Source: Caballeronia cordobensis (GTDB lineage Bacteria > Pseudomonadota > Gammaproteobacteria > Burkholderiales > Burkholderiaceae). From it: a DNA stretch of 64,000 bases. The stretch spans positions 248,001 through 312,000 of the forward strand of contig NZ_FCNY02000001.1 in NCBI RefSeq assembly GCF_001544575.2, given 5' to 3'. Below the pieces are notes generated by a model that saw only the letters and a program-made list of their open reading frames with translations, was not told the origin of the DNA and did no database searches. Within the stretch, counting starts at the first letter, position 1. Each line of letters opens with the position of its first letter. This document shows positions 8,068 through 17,357 of the stretch, in pieces. The translations under genes were made by a program, and so were the position numbers.

Positions 8068-8916
8068 ATGGAACCGACGCCGATCATCACTTCGCCGCTC
8101 ACGCCCGAAGACTTCGCGGCCCTTTCGCGCGCGAAGGAGCTGCTGGAAAGTCCGTCGTTGACGATGAAGCTCGCGAGCGTCGTGGGCGCGCCTATCGAAA
8201 AGCTGATGGGCCGCCTGCCGGGCGTCGCGCAGGAAAAAGTCGACGAAGCGACGCAGATCGCGCTCAAGAAGTGTCTGCAACTCGCGCTGCGCACCCTGGG
8301 CAGAAGTTCGCCATCGGATTCCTTGCTCGCGCCGCCGCCGGACAAACCGCATAACCTGATGCACAAGCTGGCCGTCGCGACGACGGGCGCGGCGGGCGGC
8401 GCGTTCGGTCTCTTCGCGCTGCCGGTCGAACTGCCGGTCACGACCACGCTGATGTTCCGCTCGATCTGTGACATCGCCCGCAGCGAGGGCGAGGACGTGC
8501 ATCGCGTCGAAACGCAGTTGCAATGCCTGATGGTGCTCGGCATGGGCGGCACCCGAGCCAGCGACGATAACGCCGATCTCGGCTATTTCATCGTGCGCGG
8601 CGCGCTCGCGCAGTCGGTTTCGCGCGCGACCAGCGACATCGCGTCGAAGGGGCTGAGCAGTCATGGATCGACGGCGCTCCTCAAGTTCCTCCAGACGATC
8701 GCGTCGCGGTTCTCGGTGCAGGTCAGCGAGCAGGTCGCGGCCAAGTCGATTCCCGCGATCGGCGCGGTGCTCGGCGCGATGGTCAACACCGTGTTCATCG
8801 ATCACTTTCAGCAGATGGCGCATGGTCACTTCACCGTGCGCAGGCTGGAGCGGCGCTATGGCGCATCGGCCGTCGAGCGCGCTTATCAGACGATCGAGGT
8901 CTTGAGCGGGCGATGA
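8068..8916 (+). CDS. EcsC family protein
   Basis: A 282-residue protein from ATG at 8068; the open frame extends further up to 7981 but that part overlaps the divergent regulatory region. It carries the EcsC signature: a glycine-rich hydrophobic stretch TTGAAGGAFGLFALPVELPV followed by TTTLMFRSICDIARSEGED, near residues 105-145. A second hydrophobic Ala/Gly-rich segment occurs near residue 230. EcsC was named from the Bacillus ecs ABC-transporter operon, but its biochemical role is not established. No ABC genes are nearby here. Its 3' end overlaps the convergent hydrolase gene by 31 bases. Confidence 0.85.
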   Translation: MEPTPIITSPLTPEDFAALSRAKELLESPSLTMKLASVVGAPIEKLMGRLPGVAQEKVDEATQIALKKCLQLALRTLGRSSPSDSLLAPPPDKPHNLMHKLAVATTGAAGGAFGLFALPVELPVTTTLMFRSICDIARSEGEDVHRVETQLQCLMVLGMGGTRASDDNADLGYFIVRGALAQSVSRATSDIASKGLSSHGSTALLKFLQTIASRFSVQVSEQVAAKSIPAIGAVLGAMVNTVFIDHFQQMAHGHFTVRRLERRYGASAVERAYQTIEVLSGR

Positions 8917-9809
8917 GGCCGCGCGGCGCATGTCGCCGCATCGATGAACGCGGCGGCGCGCGTCAGCGATTCGCGCGCTTCGGGCATGAACGGCGCCCAG
9001 ATCTGGAAGATATGCGGGACGTCGCGCCAGATTTCTATCTCGACTCGAACGCCGCCCGCGCGGGCTTTCGTGGCGACGCGCGTCGAATCGTCGAGTAGCA
9101 ATTCCGTGTCGCCGACATGAATCATGAGCGGCGGCAAGCCCGTAAAGTCGCCGAATAGCGGCGATGCGTACGGGTCGCGCGCGTCGACGCCACCGAGATA
9201 CTGCGCGGCCACGCGCGGAAACACCGACGCGTGATACATCGGATCGCGGCCCTCGTTGAATCGCATCGATTCACCGCTGCAGGTCAGGTCCGTCCATGGC
9301 GAGAACAGAACCGCCGCCGCGGGCAATGGATCGGCCGCGTCGCGCAATGCGAGCAGCGTCGCGAGCGCGAGGCCGCCACCGGCCGAATCGCCTGCGATGA
9401 CGATCGATTGCGCGGGAACGCCGTCGGCGAGCAAGCGGCGATAGGCCGCGACGCTGTCGTCGAGCGCAGCCGGAAAGCGATGCTCGGGCGCGAGGCGGTA
9501 ATCGAGCGAGACCACGCTCGCATGGGCCCGCGTGGCCAGGCCGAAGGTGATGGCGCGGTGGCTGCGCGGCGAGCAGAAATAATAGCCGCCGCCATGAAGA
9601 TAGAGGATCGTTGCGCTGGCGCGGGTTGCGGGCGCGAGCCATTCGCCGTTATCTCGGATCTCGAAGCGCCAGCCTTTCGGAACGCGCGGCGACCAGAGCC
9701 GGCGGGACGCGTATTTGCGCGCGAGGGCGATATCCAGTTCCGGTTTCGCCGATTGTGGACGCACGCCGGTGCGCACGCACAAGCAAGCCAGGGCGCTTTG
9801 CCAGCTCAT
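8886..9809 (-). CDS. Alpha/beta hydrolase of the hormone-sensitive lipase (HSL) family
   Basis: A 307-residue carboxylesterase-like enzyme. The oxyanion-hole motif HGGG is at residues 72-75, the nucleophile Ser142 is in GDSAGG, the probable acid is D240 in LLLDDS and the catalytic His266 is in DVPHIFQ. This set defines family IV (HSL) esterases, which hydrolyse short acyl esters. No signal peptide is obvious, so it is probably cytoplasmic. The last 31 bases overlap the convergent EcsC gene. The CHRD gene downstream is 25 bases upstream in coordinate terms on the other side, in the same orientation, so this gene may be read together with it. Natural substrate unknown. Confidence 0.9.
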   Translation of the reverse strand: MSWQSALACLCVRTGVRPQSAKPELDIALARKYASRRLWSPRVPKGWRFEIRDNGEWLAPATRASATILYLHGGGYYFCSPRSHRAITFGLATRAHASVVSLDYRLAPEHRFPAALDDSVAAYRRLLADGVPAQSIVIAGDSAGGGLALATLLALRDAADPLPAAAVLFSPWTDLTCSGESMRFNEGRDPMYHASVFPRVAAQYLGGVDARDPYASPLFGDFTGLPPLMIHVGDTELLLDDSTRVATKARAGGVRVEIEIWRDVPHIFQIWAPFMPEARESLTRAAAFIDAATCAARPHRPLKTSIV

Positions 9810-9834
9810 CGGCGTTTGACTCGCTTTGCCTGTT

Positions 9835-10281
9835 TCAATTGACGGGCATCACCTGGCCACGTATCTCGCCAGTCGGATTCTCCTGCGTGTGGACATTGAA
9901 GTACCACTGCCCGGCCATGAGGTCGATCACTTGCTGCTCGGTGAGCGTCGCTTGGCCTGTCATCGGACTTGCGAGCGCCTTTTTGTCGACGGGCACCTGC
10001 ACTTTGCCGTTTTGTCCGACGGGCGCGGGGCCGTGGAAATGGGCCATCGTCACCGGGCCGGATAGCTCGGCGTAGGTCGCAGTCCAGGCAAGCAATTTCG
10101 TGTCGGTGTCGAAGGTGGCGTCGAGCACGCCGTGGCCTTTGCTGACACGCGGCGGGACCTCGCTCGAAGGTTGCAGGTTGGCTTTGAGTGCGACGGTATC
10201 GGCCAGTGCGGCGCTCGAAGCAATGAGCGAACACACTATTCCAGCAGCCCAACGACGATGCAATCTGCGTAACGCGATCAT
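9835..10281 (-). CDS. CHRD domain protein, secreted
   Basis: A 148-residue protein from ATG at 10281, chosen because AGGAGAG lies about 7 bases upstream and the resulting N-terminus is a good signal peptide (basic start, hydrophobic core, ASSAALA cleavage site). The rest is one CHRD domain, recognisable from MAHFHGPAPVGQNG and WYFNVHTQENPTGEIRGQV. CHRD domains were named from chordin; bacterial members are periplasmic or extracellular and of unknown role. The open frame runs to 10404 but the extra 41 residues are Arg-rich and would bury the signal peptide. It lies downstream of the porin terminator in the same direction. Confidence 0.85.
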   Translation of the reverse strand: MIALRRLHRRWAAGIVCSLIASSAALADTVALKANLQPSSEVPPRVSKGHGVLDATFDTDTKLLAWTATYAELSGPVTMAHFHGPAPVGQNGKVQVPVDKKALASPMTGQATLTEQQVIDLMAGQWYFNVHTQENPTGEIRGQVMPVN

Positions 10282-10402
10282 GCCTGCTCTCCTCGTAGCG
10301 GCCGGAACTCGAAGATCGATCTCCGCACGGACGTGTGCCGCGATCTCATCGTAGAGCATACGGCCTCGCGATGCATACCTTTCCCGTCTCTCAAACCAAT
10401 GC

Positions 10403-10428
10403 AAAAGGGCACCTTGCGGTGCCCTTTT
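10403..10428 (-). terminator. Rho-independent terminator of the porin gene
   Basis: An inverted repeat AAAAGGGCACC (10403-10413) / GGTGCCCTTTT (10418-10428) with a TTGC loop (GCAA on the minus strand) lies 25 bases after the porin stop. In the leftward transcript the stem ends in UUUUGC, giving a short U-tract. Confidence 0.85.
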
Positions 10429-10453
10429 GTTACAGCTTACAACTCAACCACTT

Positions 10454-11620
10454 TTAGAAGCGGTGACGCATACCCGTGCTCACGACGACCTGACGCGAAC
10501 TGCTCGACGGACCGAACGTGCCGTTGTTCGAGACCCATGCCGCAGCGCCGCCAGAACCAAGCTGACCAACGCCTTCGACGTAGACGTCGGTGCGCTTGGA
10601 CAGCGAGTAGTCGGCCTGAATACCGAACTGATGCCAGCGGAACGTTTCCGCCGAGTTACCCGCGATTGCGGTCCGGCCTTGGGAGTACGTGTACGCAGCG
10701 CCGAGCGAGAGTGCCGGGCTCAGCATGTAGCGGCCATTGATTTCGTAGTTGTTCACGTACGTCGAATTGCCGCTGAAATACGAGCTATCCAGGCGCGACT
10801 GAGTCCAGAGAAGACCGAACGTCATCGCATCGTAGGAGTAGCCAGCACCAGCGCCGAACGTGCGCAGACGGCGACCGGGCACAGACGCGATTTGATCGTC
10901 AGCCAACGAGGCATACTGGTTGCCAACGACTGCACCACCTTGGTTGGTCGCCGAATTCACGCCATTCGCTTGCATATAAGCAAGACCGAATTTGAACGGA
11001 CCATTGGCATAACCCGCGCCGACGCTGTACGCACGGTTGTTGCTGAAGTTACCGCCTTGGTTCGAGAAGCCATACAGCGCGCTCGCGGAGAAGCCGGCGT
11101 AGTTGGCGGTCTGGAACTTGACAGAGTTTGCGATGCTGAAATTGCTGTTCAGGTTATCGTTGCCCGCGATATGGCCGAAATACGTGCCACCCCACGTACC
11201 TGCCGCGCTGATCGGAGCCAGGTAGTCGATCGTGGAGTCGTATTGACGACCCAGCGTGAGGGTACCGGCCTGCGAGGACACACCAACGTAAGCCTGGCGA
11301 TTGAAGAGTCCACCGCCGTTTGCGAGCGTACCGTTGCCCAGATTGAAGCCGCTCTCCAACACGAAGATCGCCTTCATGCCGCCGCCCAGATCCTCTGCGC
11401 CACGCATACCCCAACGGCTTTGCTGCACGTTGCCGCCGCTCATGCCGATGTAGGTGCCCTTGATCCCATCGCGGTTCGGGTTTTCATTGAACACGTTATT
11501 CACGTACGTGAAACCGGCGTCAACGATGCCGTACAACGTAACGCTGCTTTGTGCGCTCGCGCCAGTCGCGAACGATGCGGCCAGAGCAGTCACTGCTGCT
11601 CCGATCAGATGCTTTTTCAT
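10454..11620 (-). CDS. Gram-negative trimeric porin (Burkholderia OmpC-like)
   Basis: A 388-residue outer-membrane porin. A clear signal peptide (MKKHLIGAAVTALAASFATG, cleavage after ASA) is followed by SSVTLYGIVDAGFTYVNN, the typical first strand of betaproteobacterial porins. The mature chain alternates beta-strands with Gly/Asn/Ser-rich loops and ends in aromatic Phe (MRHRF), the signal for outer-membrane assembly. Conserved GMRGAEDLGGGMKAIFVLESGF follows the first strands. Codon use is strongly biased, as expected for a highly expressed gene. Ribosome-binding site GAGGGAA precedes the ATG. It is monocistronic: a terminator follows, and the upstream 440-bp spacer is regulatory. Confidence 0.95.
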   Translation of the reverse strand: MKKHLIGAAVTALAASFATGASAQSSVTLYGIVDAGFTYVNNVFNENPNRDGIKGTYIGMSGGNVQQSRWGMRGAEDLGGGMKAIFVLESGFNLGNGTLANGGGLFNRQAYVGVSSQAGTLTLGRQYDSTIDYLAPISAAGTWGGTYFGHIAGNDNLNSNFSIANSVKFQTANYAGFSASALYGFSNQGGNFSNNRAYSVGAGYANGPFKFGLAYMQANGVNSATNQGGAVVGNQYASLADDQIASVPGRRLRTFGAGAGYSYDAMTFGLLWTQSRLDSSYFSGNSTYVNNYEINGRYMLSPALSLGAAYTYSQGRTAIAGNSAETFRWHQFGIQADYSLSKRTDVYVEGVGQLGSGGAAAWVSNNGTFGPSSSSRQVVVSTGMRHRF

Positions 11621-12063
11621 GAGTGTTCCCTCTTGAGAGTCATGTGACTCGATGGTTGCTTTAGGCCCAAGGCATGCATCGGGCGAAAGCGCCTCTTCAA
11701 TCGCGCTGCCCTACACCTTTATTCGGCACGTCGAAGTGTATTGGCCTGCTTTTTTGAGAAACCGAAGAGAGAAACACAAAAATCTTTTCGAAAAATTCGA
11801 AAAGACTAATTTCAATATGAGGAAACGCTTAGCTTACCTATACTTACGATCGGTCAGAACGCGTGAACGTCCAGGCACGGCGAAACATTAGTTGCATTCA
11901 CGCGACAGTGCCAAACATGCCACAGTCAGCTAAGTTCAGAAGGGTCCGATTCGAGCATTGCCACGATGCCGCTACCATCGCGCACGCGAGGCAACCTCGT
12001 TATGTCTCGTCCGGAACAGTCGTTACGGCGCGTTCATCGAATGCTTTTCTGATCGCTCTCTGC
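11621..12063. other. Divergent regulatory spacer, porin / LysR
   Basis: 443 bp without a convincing gene. Near the porin it holds GAGTCA-TG-TGACTC (11637-11650), a palindrome that would lie in the porin 5' untranslated region. Its middle (about 11750-11850) is markedly AT-rich and contains a 23-bp near-perfect palindrome listed separately. Short open frames here lack ribosome-binding sites and coding character. Confidence 0.6.
11783..11805. repeat. 23-bp palindrome, 10-bp arms, upstream of the porin
   Basis: TCTTTTCGAA-AAA-TTCGAAAAGA: two perfect 10-bp inverted arms around AAA, about 165 bp upstream of the porin start and 260 bp before the LysR start. No T-run or coding frame accounts for it. 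It is a good candidate for a dimeric regulator site; which regulator is not known. Confidence 0.6.
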
Positions 12064-12999
12064 ATGAATCAACTCAACGCGATGCGCGTCTTTCTCGAGG
12101 TCGCGGAAACCGAATCTTTCAGCCGCGCCGCCGCCGCCCTCGACTTGTCCAACGCGGTGGTCACGCGCTACGTGTCTCTGCTGGAAGCACGCCTCAATAC
12201 TCGCTTGCTGAACCGGACGACACGCAGCGTCTCGCTCACAGAAGCCGGCCGCACGTATGCGGAAGGCTGCCGCGCGGTGATCGAGCAAGTCGAAAGCATC
12301 GAGGCGTCGGTATCAAACAGCTCCGCGGATCCATCCGGCACGCTCAAGCTCGTCGCATCGGCTTCGTTTTCCGTGCTCGGTCTTACGCCGATGCTGCGCG
12401 CCTTTCGCGAGCGCTACCCAGGCGTGAAACTGCGCCTTTCGTTGTTGCATCGTCCGGTCGATCTCGTCGCGGAGGGCTTCGATGTCGGCATCGTCGTGCC
12501 TCACCTCGTCAACAGCGGGACGCTCATCAATCGCCCGCTGCTCAGGGTCGCCGCAGTGCTCGCGGCGTCGCCGGAATATTTGTCGCGGCAAGGCACTCCC
12601 GCTCGCCCCGCCGCGCTGGCGACGCACGACTTTCTCGCGCCGTCCGTCGACATCCACGGGGCTGCGTGGTCGTTCATCGGGCCGTCGGGCGCATTGGAAA
12701 GCGTCGTGCTCGATCCGGCCTATTCCGTCAACAGTTCGCAGATGCTGCGGCAAGCGGCCTTGTCGGGAATGGGCATCGCCGTGGTGCCGGAGAGCCACGT
12801 CACGCAGGACTTCGAGACGGGCGCACTCGTCCGGCTTCTGCCGAATTACGCACTGAAGGACGCCGACAAAGAGGTGTCGATCGTCTACCCCGGACGGAAG
12901 CACGTGCCGGCCAAGACGCGCTCGTTCGTGGACTTCGCGCTGGGATTTTTTCGCGACACCGAAGCGGCAAGCGAAAGTGCCGATTCGCCGATAGACTGA
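12064..12999 (+). CDS. LysR family transcriptional regulator
   Basis: A 311-residue regulator from ATG at 12064 (MNQLNAMRVFLEVAE), the typical LysR beginning. The HTH occupies residues 1-60 (SFSRAAAALDLSNAVVTRYVSLLEARLNTRLLNRTTRSVSLTE, shown by its conserved pattern), followed by a periplasmic-binding-protein-like effector domain (about 90-295). It resembles the CrgA/AaeR-like group with the FSRAA and LLNRTTR signatures. It is divergent from the porin but about 440 bp away, so porin control is possible but not shown. It converges on the histidine kinase gene, 46 bases away. Effector unknown. Confidence 0.9.
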   Translation: MNQLNAMRVFLEVAETESFSRAAAALDLSNAVVTRYVSLLEARLNTRLLNRTTRSVSLTEAGRTYAEGCRAVIEQVESIEASVSNSSADPSGTLKLVASASFSVLGLTPMLRAFRERYPGVKLRLSLLHRPVDLVAEGFDVGIVVPHLVNSGTLINRPLLRVAAVLAASPEYLSRQGTPARPAALATHDFLAPSVDIHGAAWSFIGPSGALESVVLDPAYSVNSSQMLRQAALSGMGIAVVPESHVTQDFETGALVRLLPNYALKDADKEVSIVYPGRKHVPAKTRSFVDFALGFFRDTEAASESADSPID

Positions 13000-13045
13000 A
13001 GCGCGAAGCGGCGGTTCTGCACCGCCTCGCACACGGCGAATGGAT

Positions 13046-16000
13046 CTAGAGAATCGTGGCGCCCTGCGCGTCGATCCGTTCGAGCAGGTGCTCGCATCGC
13101 GTAATCAATGCCAAACCTTCACAACGACGCTCTTCCCGCGATTTCTTCGACAAGTCGCGACGAAAGTCTTCGAGCGCCCGAATCAGCGGCCGATACTGCA
13201 ACACACTGGCCGCACCGATCACGCGATGATGCCATTCGCGCAGATCGTCCACCGTGCCACGATCGAGCAAGGGTTCAAGCGCGACGAGATCCTCGCGAAA
13301 CGACGACACGAACGCGTCCAGCAACGCCTTGACCGTCGATTCAGTGCCCCAGAGTTGCGCCATCGCATTCAGATCGAGCTCGTCCGCGTCGTGCGGCGGG
13401 TCGGCGGCGATTTTCCCTGCGTGCGCGACGGCTTCGGGCACCGCGCAATCGGTCGTCACCCACCAGCGATTCAAATGCTCGCGCAACGTGGCGAGCCGGG
13501 TAGGCTTGACGAGACAGTCGTCCATGCCGGCTTCGCGGCATCGGCGCAGTTCATCCGGCGCGGTGCTTGCCGTAATGCCGAGAATCGGCAATCGACGCGA
13601 CGTGCCGGCTTCGTCGGCGCGGATGCGGCGCGCGAGCTCATAGCCCGTCATGTTCGGCATGTGACAATCGGTGATCAGGAAGCCGTAGCGCGTATAGGCC
13701 AGCGCCGTGAGCGCCTCGGCCCCGTCGTGCACGACGTCGCAAGCAAAACCGAGCAGCGACAACTGATGGCGAATCAACTCCTGATTCACCGGATGATCTT
13801 CGGCCACAAGCACGAGCTTGCCGCGACGCAATGCGTCTTCGCGGTCCGGCGGCGCCATCTTCGTATCCGGCCCGAGCGTCACGCCGGATGCGATCTGCGG
13901 CATGCCCGTCAGCGCGGCGACGCACGCAGCGCCGAGACCGTGCCACGAGATTGGATTGACGCTCACGCGGATGTCGTCTTCGAGAATCCTGTAACCGGTT
14001 GGCTTCGGCTTCTCGGTCACGTGAATCACACGCGAGCCGAGTGGCGCCGGACTCTTTTGCGCATCACTCCGGAAGACGATATCGACCTCTTCGAGCAACT
14101 GCGATTCCTTCCGAGCCAGTTCGCAGGAAGCATGACGCTGCAACACGAGACCGAGCGCTTCGCCATAGTGCATCAGCGCCGCCGCGACGCGATCGTCGTC
14201 GATTGCGACGATGCCGCGCTTGCCCCGCAGCCCTTCGATCTGATAATGCAGGGTTTCGACGGGCATAGTCAGGCGAACGGTCATCGCGGTTCCGACGCCA
14301 AGCGCGCTATCCAGACTCATCGTTCCGCCCATCAGTTCGATGAGGCGCTTGCAGATCGTCAGTCCGAGCCCGGTGCCGCCGAAGCGGCGCGTCGTGGAAG
14401 TCTCCGCTTGCACGAACGGCTCGAAGAGGCTCTGCTGAGCCTCGGCGGCAATGCCGATTCCCGTGTCCTTGACGCACAGTTCGATAACCTGCTCAGAGTC
14501 GCGTTGTTCAACTGCGCGAACTTGAAGCCCGACTTCGCCCTTGATCGTGAACTTGATGGCGTTGCTCATCAGATTGAAGAGAATCTGCCTGAGGCGCACG
14601 CTGTCGCCTCGCACGGACGCCGCCACTTCCGGCGCCACGTCGACTCGCACGCGCAGCCCCTTCTCATGCGCTCGCCCGGCAAGCAGGCCGACCGCGCTAT
14701 CAACGAGTTCACGCAGGTCGATGGGCGTCGACTCGATCGCCAGCCGCCCGGCCTCGATCTTCGAATAGTCGAGAAGGTCGTCGAGGATCTGCAGGAGCGC
14801 GCTCGCGGAATCCTGAATCATGCCGAGCATCTGCGACTGGTCCGAATTCAGCCGTGTGTTTTCGAGCACTTCGACGAGCCCCAGGACGCCGTTCATCGGC
14901 GTACGAATCTCGTGGCTCATCATCGCCAGAAAATTGTCCTTCGCGCGCGACGCGGCTTCTGCGGTGTCGCGCGCGCGAGAGAGTTCGTCCGCTCGGGCGC
15001 GCTCCACGCTGGCATCGGCCCAATAGCCGCTCCAGACAACGGCGCCTTCGTCTTCGCGATGCGCCACGAGATCGGCGCGAATCCAGCGCATGACGCCGTC
15101 GATGGTCGAACGGAATTCGGTGTGCAACGGTTCCAGCGTGCGCGCGGACATCTCGATTTCGCCCAGCAGACGGGCGCTGTCCTCGGCGTGAACGTGCGTC
15201 AACGCGTGAATCGGGTCGTCGGCGAGCGCGGCAACGTTGAGCCCGAGCAATTGACGCGTATCGCCGTCGATATAGGGAAGGCTGTACGTGCCATCGTGCG
15301 CGCGCCGCAACTGGAAGACGACCGCCGGCAGCGATCGCGTGACGTCGTGAAGACGGCGCTCGGTCTGGCGTGCGCGCGTTTCGGCATCGCGGATATCGGT
15401 GATGTCGATCATCGTGCCGACGACGCCCGCGCGCTCTCCGTTCGACGCCGTGAACGCTCCGGTCCAGAACAGTCCGCAGCGTGCATGATTGTCGTTATCG
15501 AGGAATTCTGTTTCGACCTCCTGCCGCTGGCCGGTGGCGAGCGTCACCGCGGTCAGTTCGTGCAGCACGCCGCTATGTTCCGTGCCCCACGCGGCCACAT
15601 CGACGCTGGTCCGCCCAAGAATGTCTTCGCGCCGCACGCCGAGCGCCTGCTCGAACGCGCGATTCACCGCGACGTAGCGATTCTGCATGTCCTTCGCGAC
15701 GAGCGGATACGGCACGACCTCCATCATGGTTTGCTGAAAACTCAGCTGCGTGGCGAGACGCTGCTCTGTCTCCACGCGCCGGCTCATTTCGTGTTGCAGC
15801 CGGAGAAGCGCGCGCAGCGTCACGAACAACACCGCCGCAATGCCGATGAGGGCCGGCAGCAGACGCAAGGCCGTGACGTTCCAGACCGTGGCGACAGACA
15901 GACCGTTCTGTGCAACGGGAGCGTTCGATTCGGGAAGCTGCACGAACGCGCGCCTGACAAGCTGATCGAGCGGATGCAATTCGGAGCGCATGGCGTAATT

Positions 16001-16390
16001 CAGGCGTCCCGGCGGGCTCGGCGTCACGATCATGTCGATGTCGCCACGCTGGAGTGCCAATCCGGCCATGGTCCAGTCGTTGAAGTGTTGCGCGTCGAAT
16101 GTCACGCCGAGCGCCTTCTCGATTTTCTCGAGCGCGACTCGCGGCGATTCCAGGTTCGCGTCCGTGGACTCTGCCCCCTCGATAACGCCCACGACGATCG
16201 GCTTCAGCGAGCGCAGATAACCGCGCTCGGAATCGTCGAGATCGACTGAAGCCGTTGCGCTTTGGGCATCCGCGTTTGGCTGAACGGAACGCGATGCGGC
16301 GCTGGCGTGGATGCCGGACTCGGCGGCGTGACAATACAGAGGCGCAAAAAGCCAGAGAAGAAGAAGGCAACGCGCGAAGAATGATCTCAA
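13046..16390 (-). CDS. Hybrid sensor histidine kinase with receiver and HPt domains (BvgS/EvgS-like phosphorelay)
   Basis: A 1114-residue membrane kinase. The start is TTG at 16390, supported by AGGGG 6 bases upstream and by a good signal peptide right after it. Order: signal peptide (1-22), a short periplasmic region resembling only the first part of an SBP_bac_3 domain (about 60-150), a membrane span (about 176-196), two PAS-like domains (about 215-335 and 345-465), HisKA with H493 (SHEIRTPMNG), ATPase (N606 box, DTGIGI 642-647, GGTGLGL 671-677), a degenerate receiver-like segment (about 722-815), a full receiver with D908, and a C-terminal HPt with H1055 in HRVIGAA. It is last in a leftward cluster after three response regulator genes, its likely partners. 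Signal unknown. Confidence 0.93.
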   Translation of the reverse strand: MRSFFARCLLLLWLFAPLYCHAAESGIHASAASRSVQPNADAQSATASVDLDDSERGYLRSLKPIVVGVIEGAESTDANLESPRVALEKIEKALGVTFDAQHFNDWTMAGLALQRGDIDMIVTPSPPGRLNYAMRSELHPLDQLVRRAFVQLPESNAPVAQNGLSVATVWNVTALRLLPALIGIAAVLFVTLRALLRLQHEMSRRVETEQRLATQLSFQQTMMEVVPYPLVAKDMQNRYVAVNRAFEQALGVRREDILGRTSVDVAAWGTEHSGVLHELTAVTLATGQRQEVETEFLDNDNHARCGLFWTGAFTASNGERAGVVGTMIDITDIRDAETRARQTERRLHDVTRSLPAVVFQLRRAHDGTYSLPYIDGDTRQLLGLNVAALADDPIHALTHVHAEDSARLLGEIEMSARTLEPLHTEFRSTIDGVMRWIRADLVAHREDEGAVVWSGYWADASVERARADELSRARDTAEAASRAKDNFLAMMSHEIRTPMNGVLGLVEVLENTRLNSDQSQMLGMIQDSASALLQILDDLLDYSKIEAGRLAIESTPIDLRELVDSAVGLLAGRAHEKGLRVRVDVAPEVAASVRGDSVRLRQILFNLMSNAIKFTIKGEVGLQVRAVEQRDSEQVIELCVKDTGIGIAAEAQQSLFEPFVQAETSTTRRFGGTGLGLTICKRLIELMGGTMSLDSALGVGTAMTVRLTMPVETLHYQIEGLRGKRGIVAIDDDRVAAALMHYGEALGLVLQRHASCELARKESQLLEEVDIVFRSDAQKSPAPLGSRVIHVTEKPKPTGYRILEDDIRVSVNPISWHGLGAACVAALTGMPQIASGVTLGPDTKMAPPDREDALRRGKLVLVAEDHPVNQELIRHQLSLLGFACDVVHDGAEALTALAYTRYGFLITDCHMPNMTGYELARRIRADEAGTSRRLPILGITASTAPDELRRCREAGMDDCLVKPTRLATLREHLNRWWVTTDCAVPEAVAHAGKIAADPPHDADELDLNAMAQLWGTESTVKALLDAFVSSFREDLVALEPLLDRGTVDDLREWHHRVIGAASVLQYRPLIRALEDFRRDLSKKSREERRCEGLALITRCEHLLERIDAQGATIL

Positions 16391-16595
16391 TTCGAACCCC
16401 TAGATGCGGGCCGACGCTTGCAACGACAGTTGCTTCGCCGGCTGAGCAGGAGCGCGGGAACGCCGTGGGCGTCCGCGCGCTTCGTGCCTGCCTGTCGAAG
16501 GCTAGTGTCTTGAGTCTGAGCCGCAACGCATCGAGATCGAATCAGAGCGATCCCAATTTGCCCCGTAAATGCGCGGCGCCATTAGGAATTTAGGT

Positions 16596-17246
16596 TCAGA
16601 TCAAACCGATTTGCTGCAAGTAGCTGACGAGTTCGGTTTCGCTCTCGAGTCCGAGTTTGCGCATGCCGCTGCGTTTTTGAGTGGCGATCGTTTTGCGGCT
16701 TCGCCCGAAGTGATCCGCGATCTCGTGGACCAGCAACCCGCGGGCGTACATCTGGAATACTTCCCACTCGCGCCGGCTCAGCACGCCGGCGCGCGCGGGC
16801 GATGTAAGCGGCAGGCGCCTCACCGCTGCTTCGACGAATGGCGAAAGAAAGCAGCCGCCTGCCTCAACCGTGGAAATCGCGTCAGCCAGAGATTCGAGCC
16901 CGTCGCGCTTGTCGACCACGGCGTCCACGCCGACTTGCACGAGCCCCGCCAGCATCCGTGCCTGCGACAGCATGGTGACCACGATCACTTTCGGCCTGTG
17001 TTCCCGCCACGCCAGTCGCTTGAGAAACGAGACAGAACTGCTTTCACCGTCGATCCCACGCATGCCGATGTCCGAAAAGACGAAGTCACACGGCGTTGTA
17101 TCGAGTGCGTTGGCGAGTTCCAGCGTGTCGCGTGCGGTCGCGACAACCTGGACCGCCCCGTCACGCTCGAGAAACGCTTGAATTCCTTTAACGACAACCG
17201 GATGGTCGTCGGCAACAATCGCTCGTAGCGGCGTGTTAATTCTCAT
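16596..17246 (-). CDS. Response regulator, NarL/FixJ-LuxR type (first copy upstream of the kinase)
   Basis: A 216-residue DNA-binding response regulator. The receiver (1-120) has the acidic pocket ADDH, phospho-acceptor D59 in FVFSDIGM, T91 and K113. The residue after the DxxM is Arg rather than the usual Pro. The LuxR-type HTH lies at about 150-205 (RREWEVFQMYARGL and EIADHFGRSRKTIATQKRSGM). It is the third of three paralogous regulators in transcription order and sits 205 bases ahead of the hybrid kinase gene. The ribosome-binding site is weak. It is a probable phospho-acceptor from the kinase HPt domain; the target genes are unknown. Confidence 0.9.
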   Translation of the reverse strand: MRINTPLRAIVADDHPVVVKGIQAFLERDGAVQVVATARDTLELANALDTTPCDFVFSDIGMRGIDGESSSVSFLKRLAWREHRPKVIVVTMLSQARMLAGLVQVGVDAVVDKRDGLESLADAISTVEAGGCFLSPFVEAAVRRLPLTSPARAGVLSRREWEVFQMYARGLLVHEIADHFGRSRKTIATQKRSGMRKLGLESETELVSYLQQIGLI

Positions 17247-17357
17247 TTTTTTATGCGTTATCTAGAGACAATCAATCCGGCACGCATCATTCTTTGATCG
17301 ATTGAGCGTCGTCTCCTAGCCGGCCTCGTAAAACCCGTGTCTTGCGGTACAAGCGGT

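Noticed and set aside
13040..16249. 1069-codon open frame opposite the hybrid kinase gene
   Set aside because: It is the antisense of a confidently identified kinase, is Arg/His/Gln-rich with no domain, and has no ribosome-binding site; such frames arise from GC-rich third positions.
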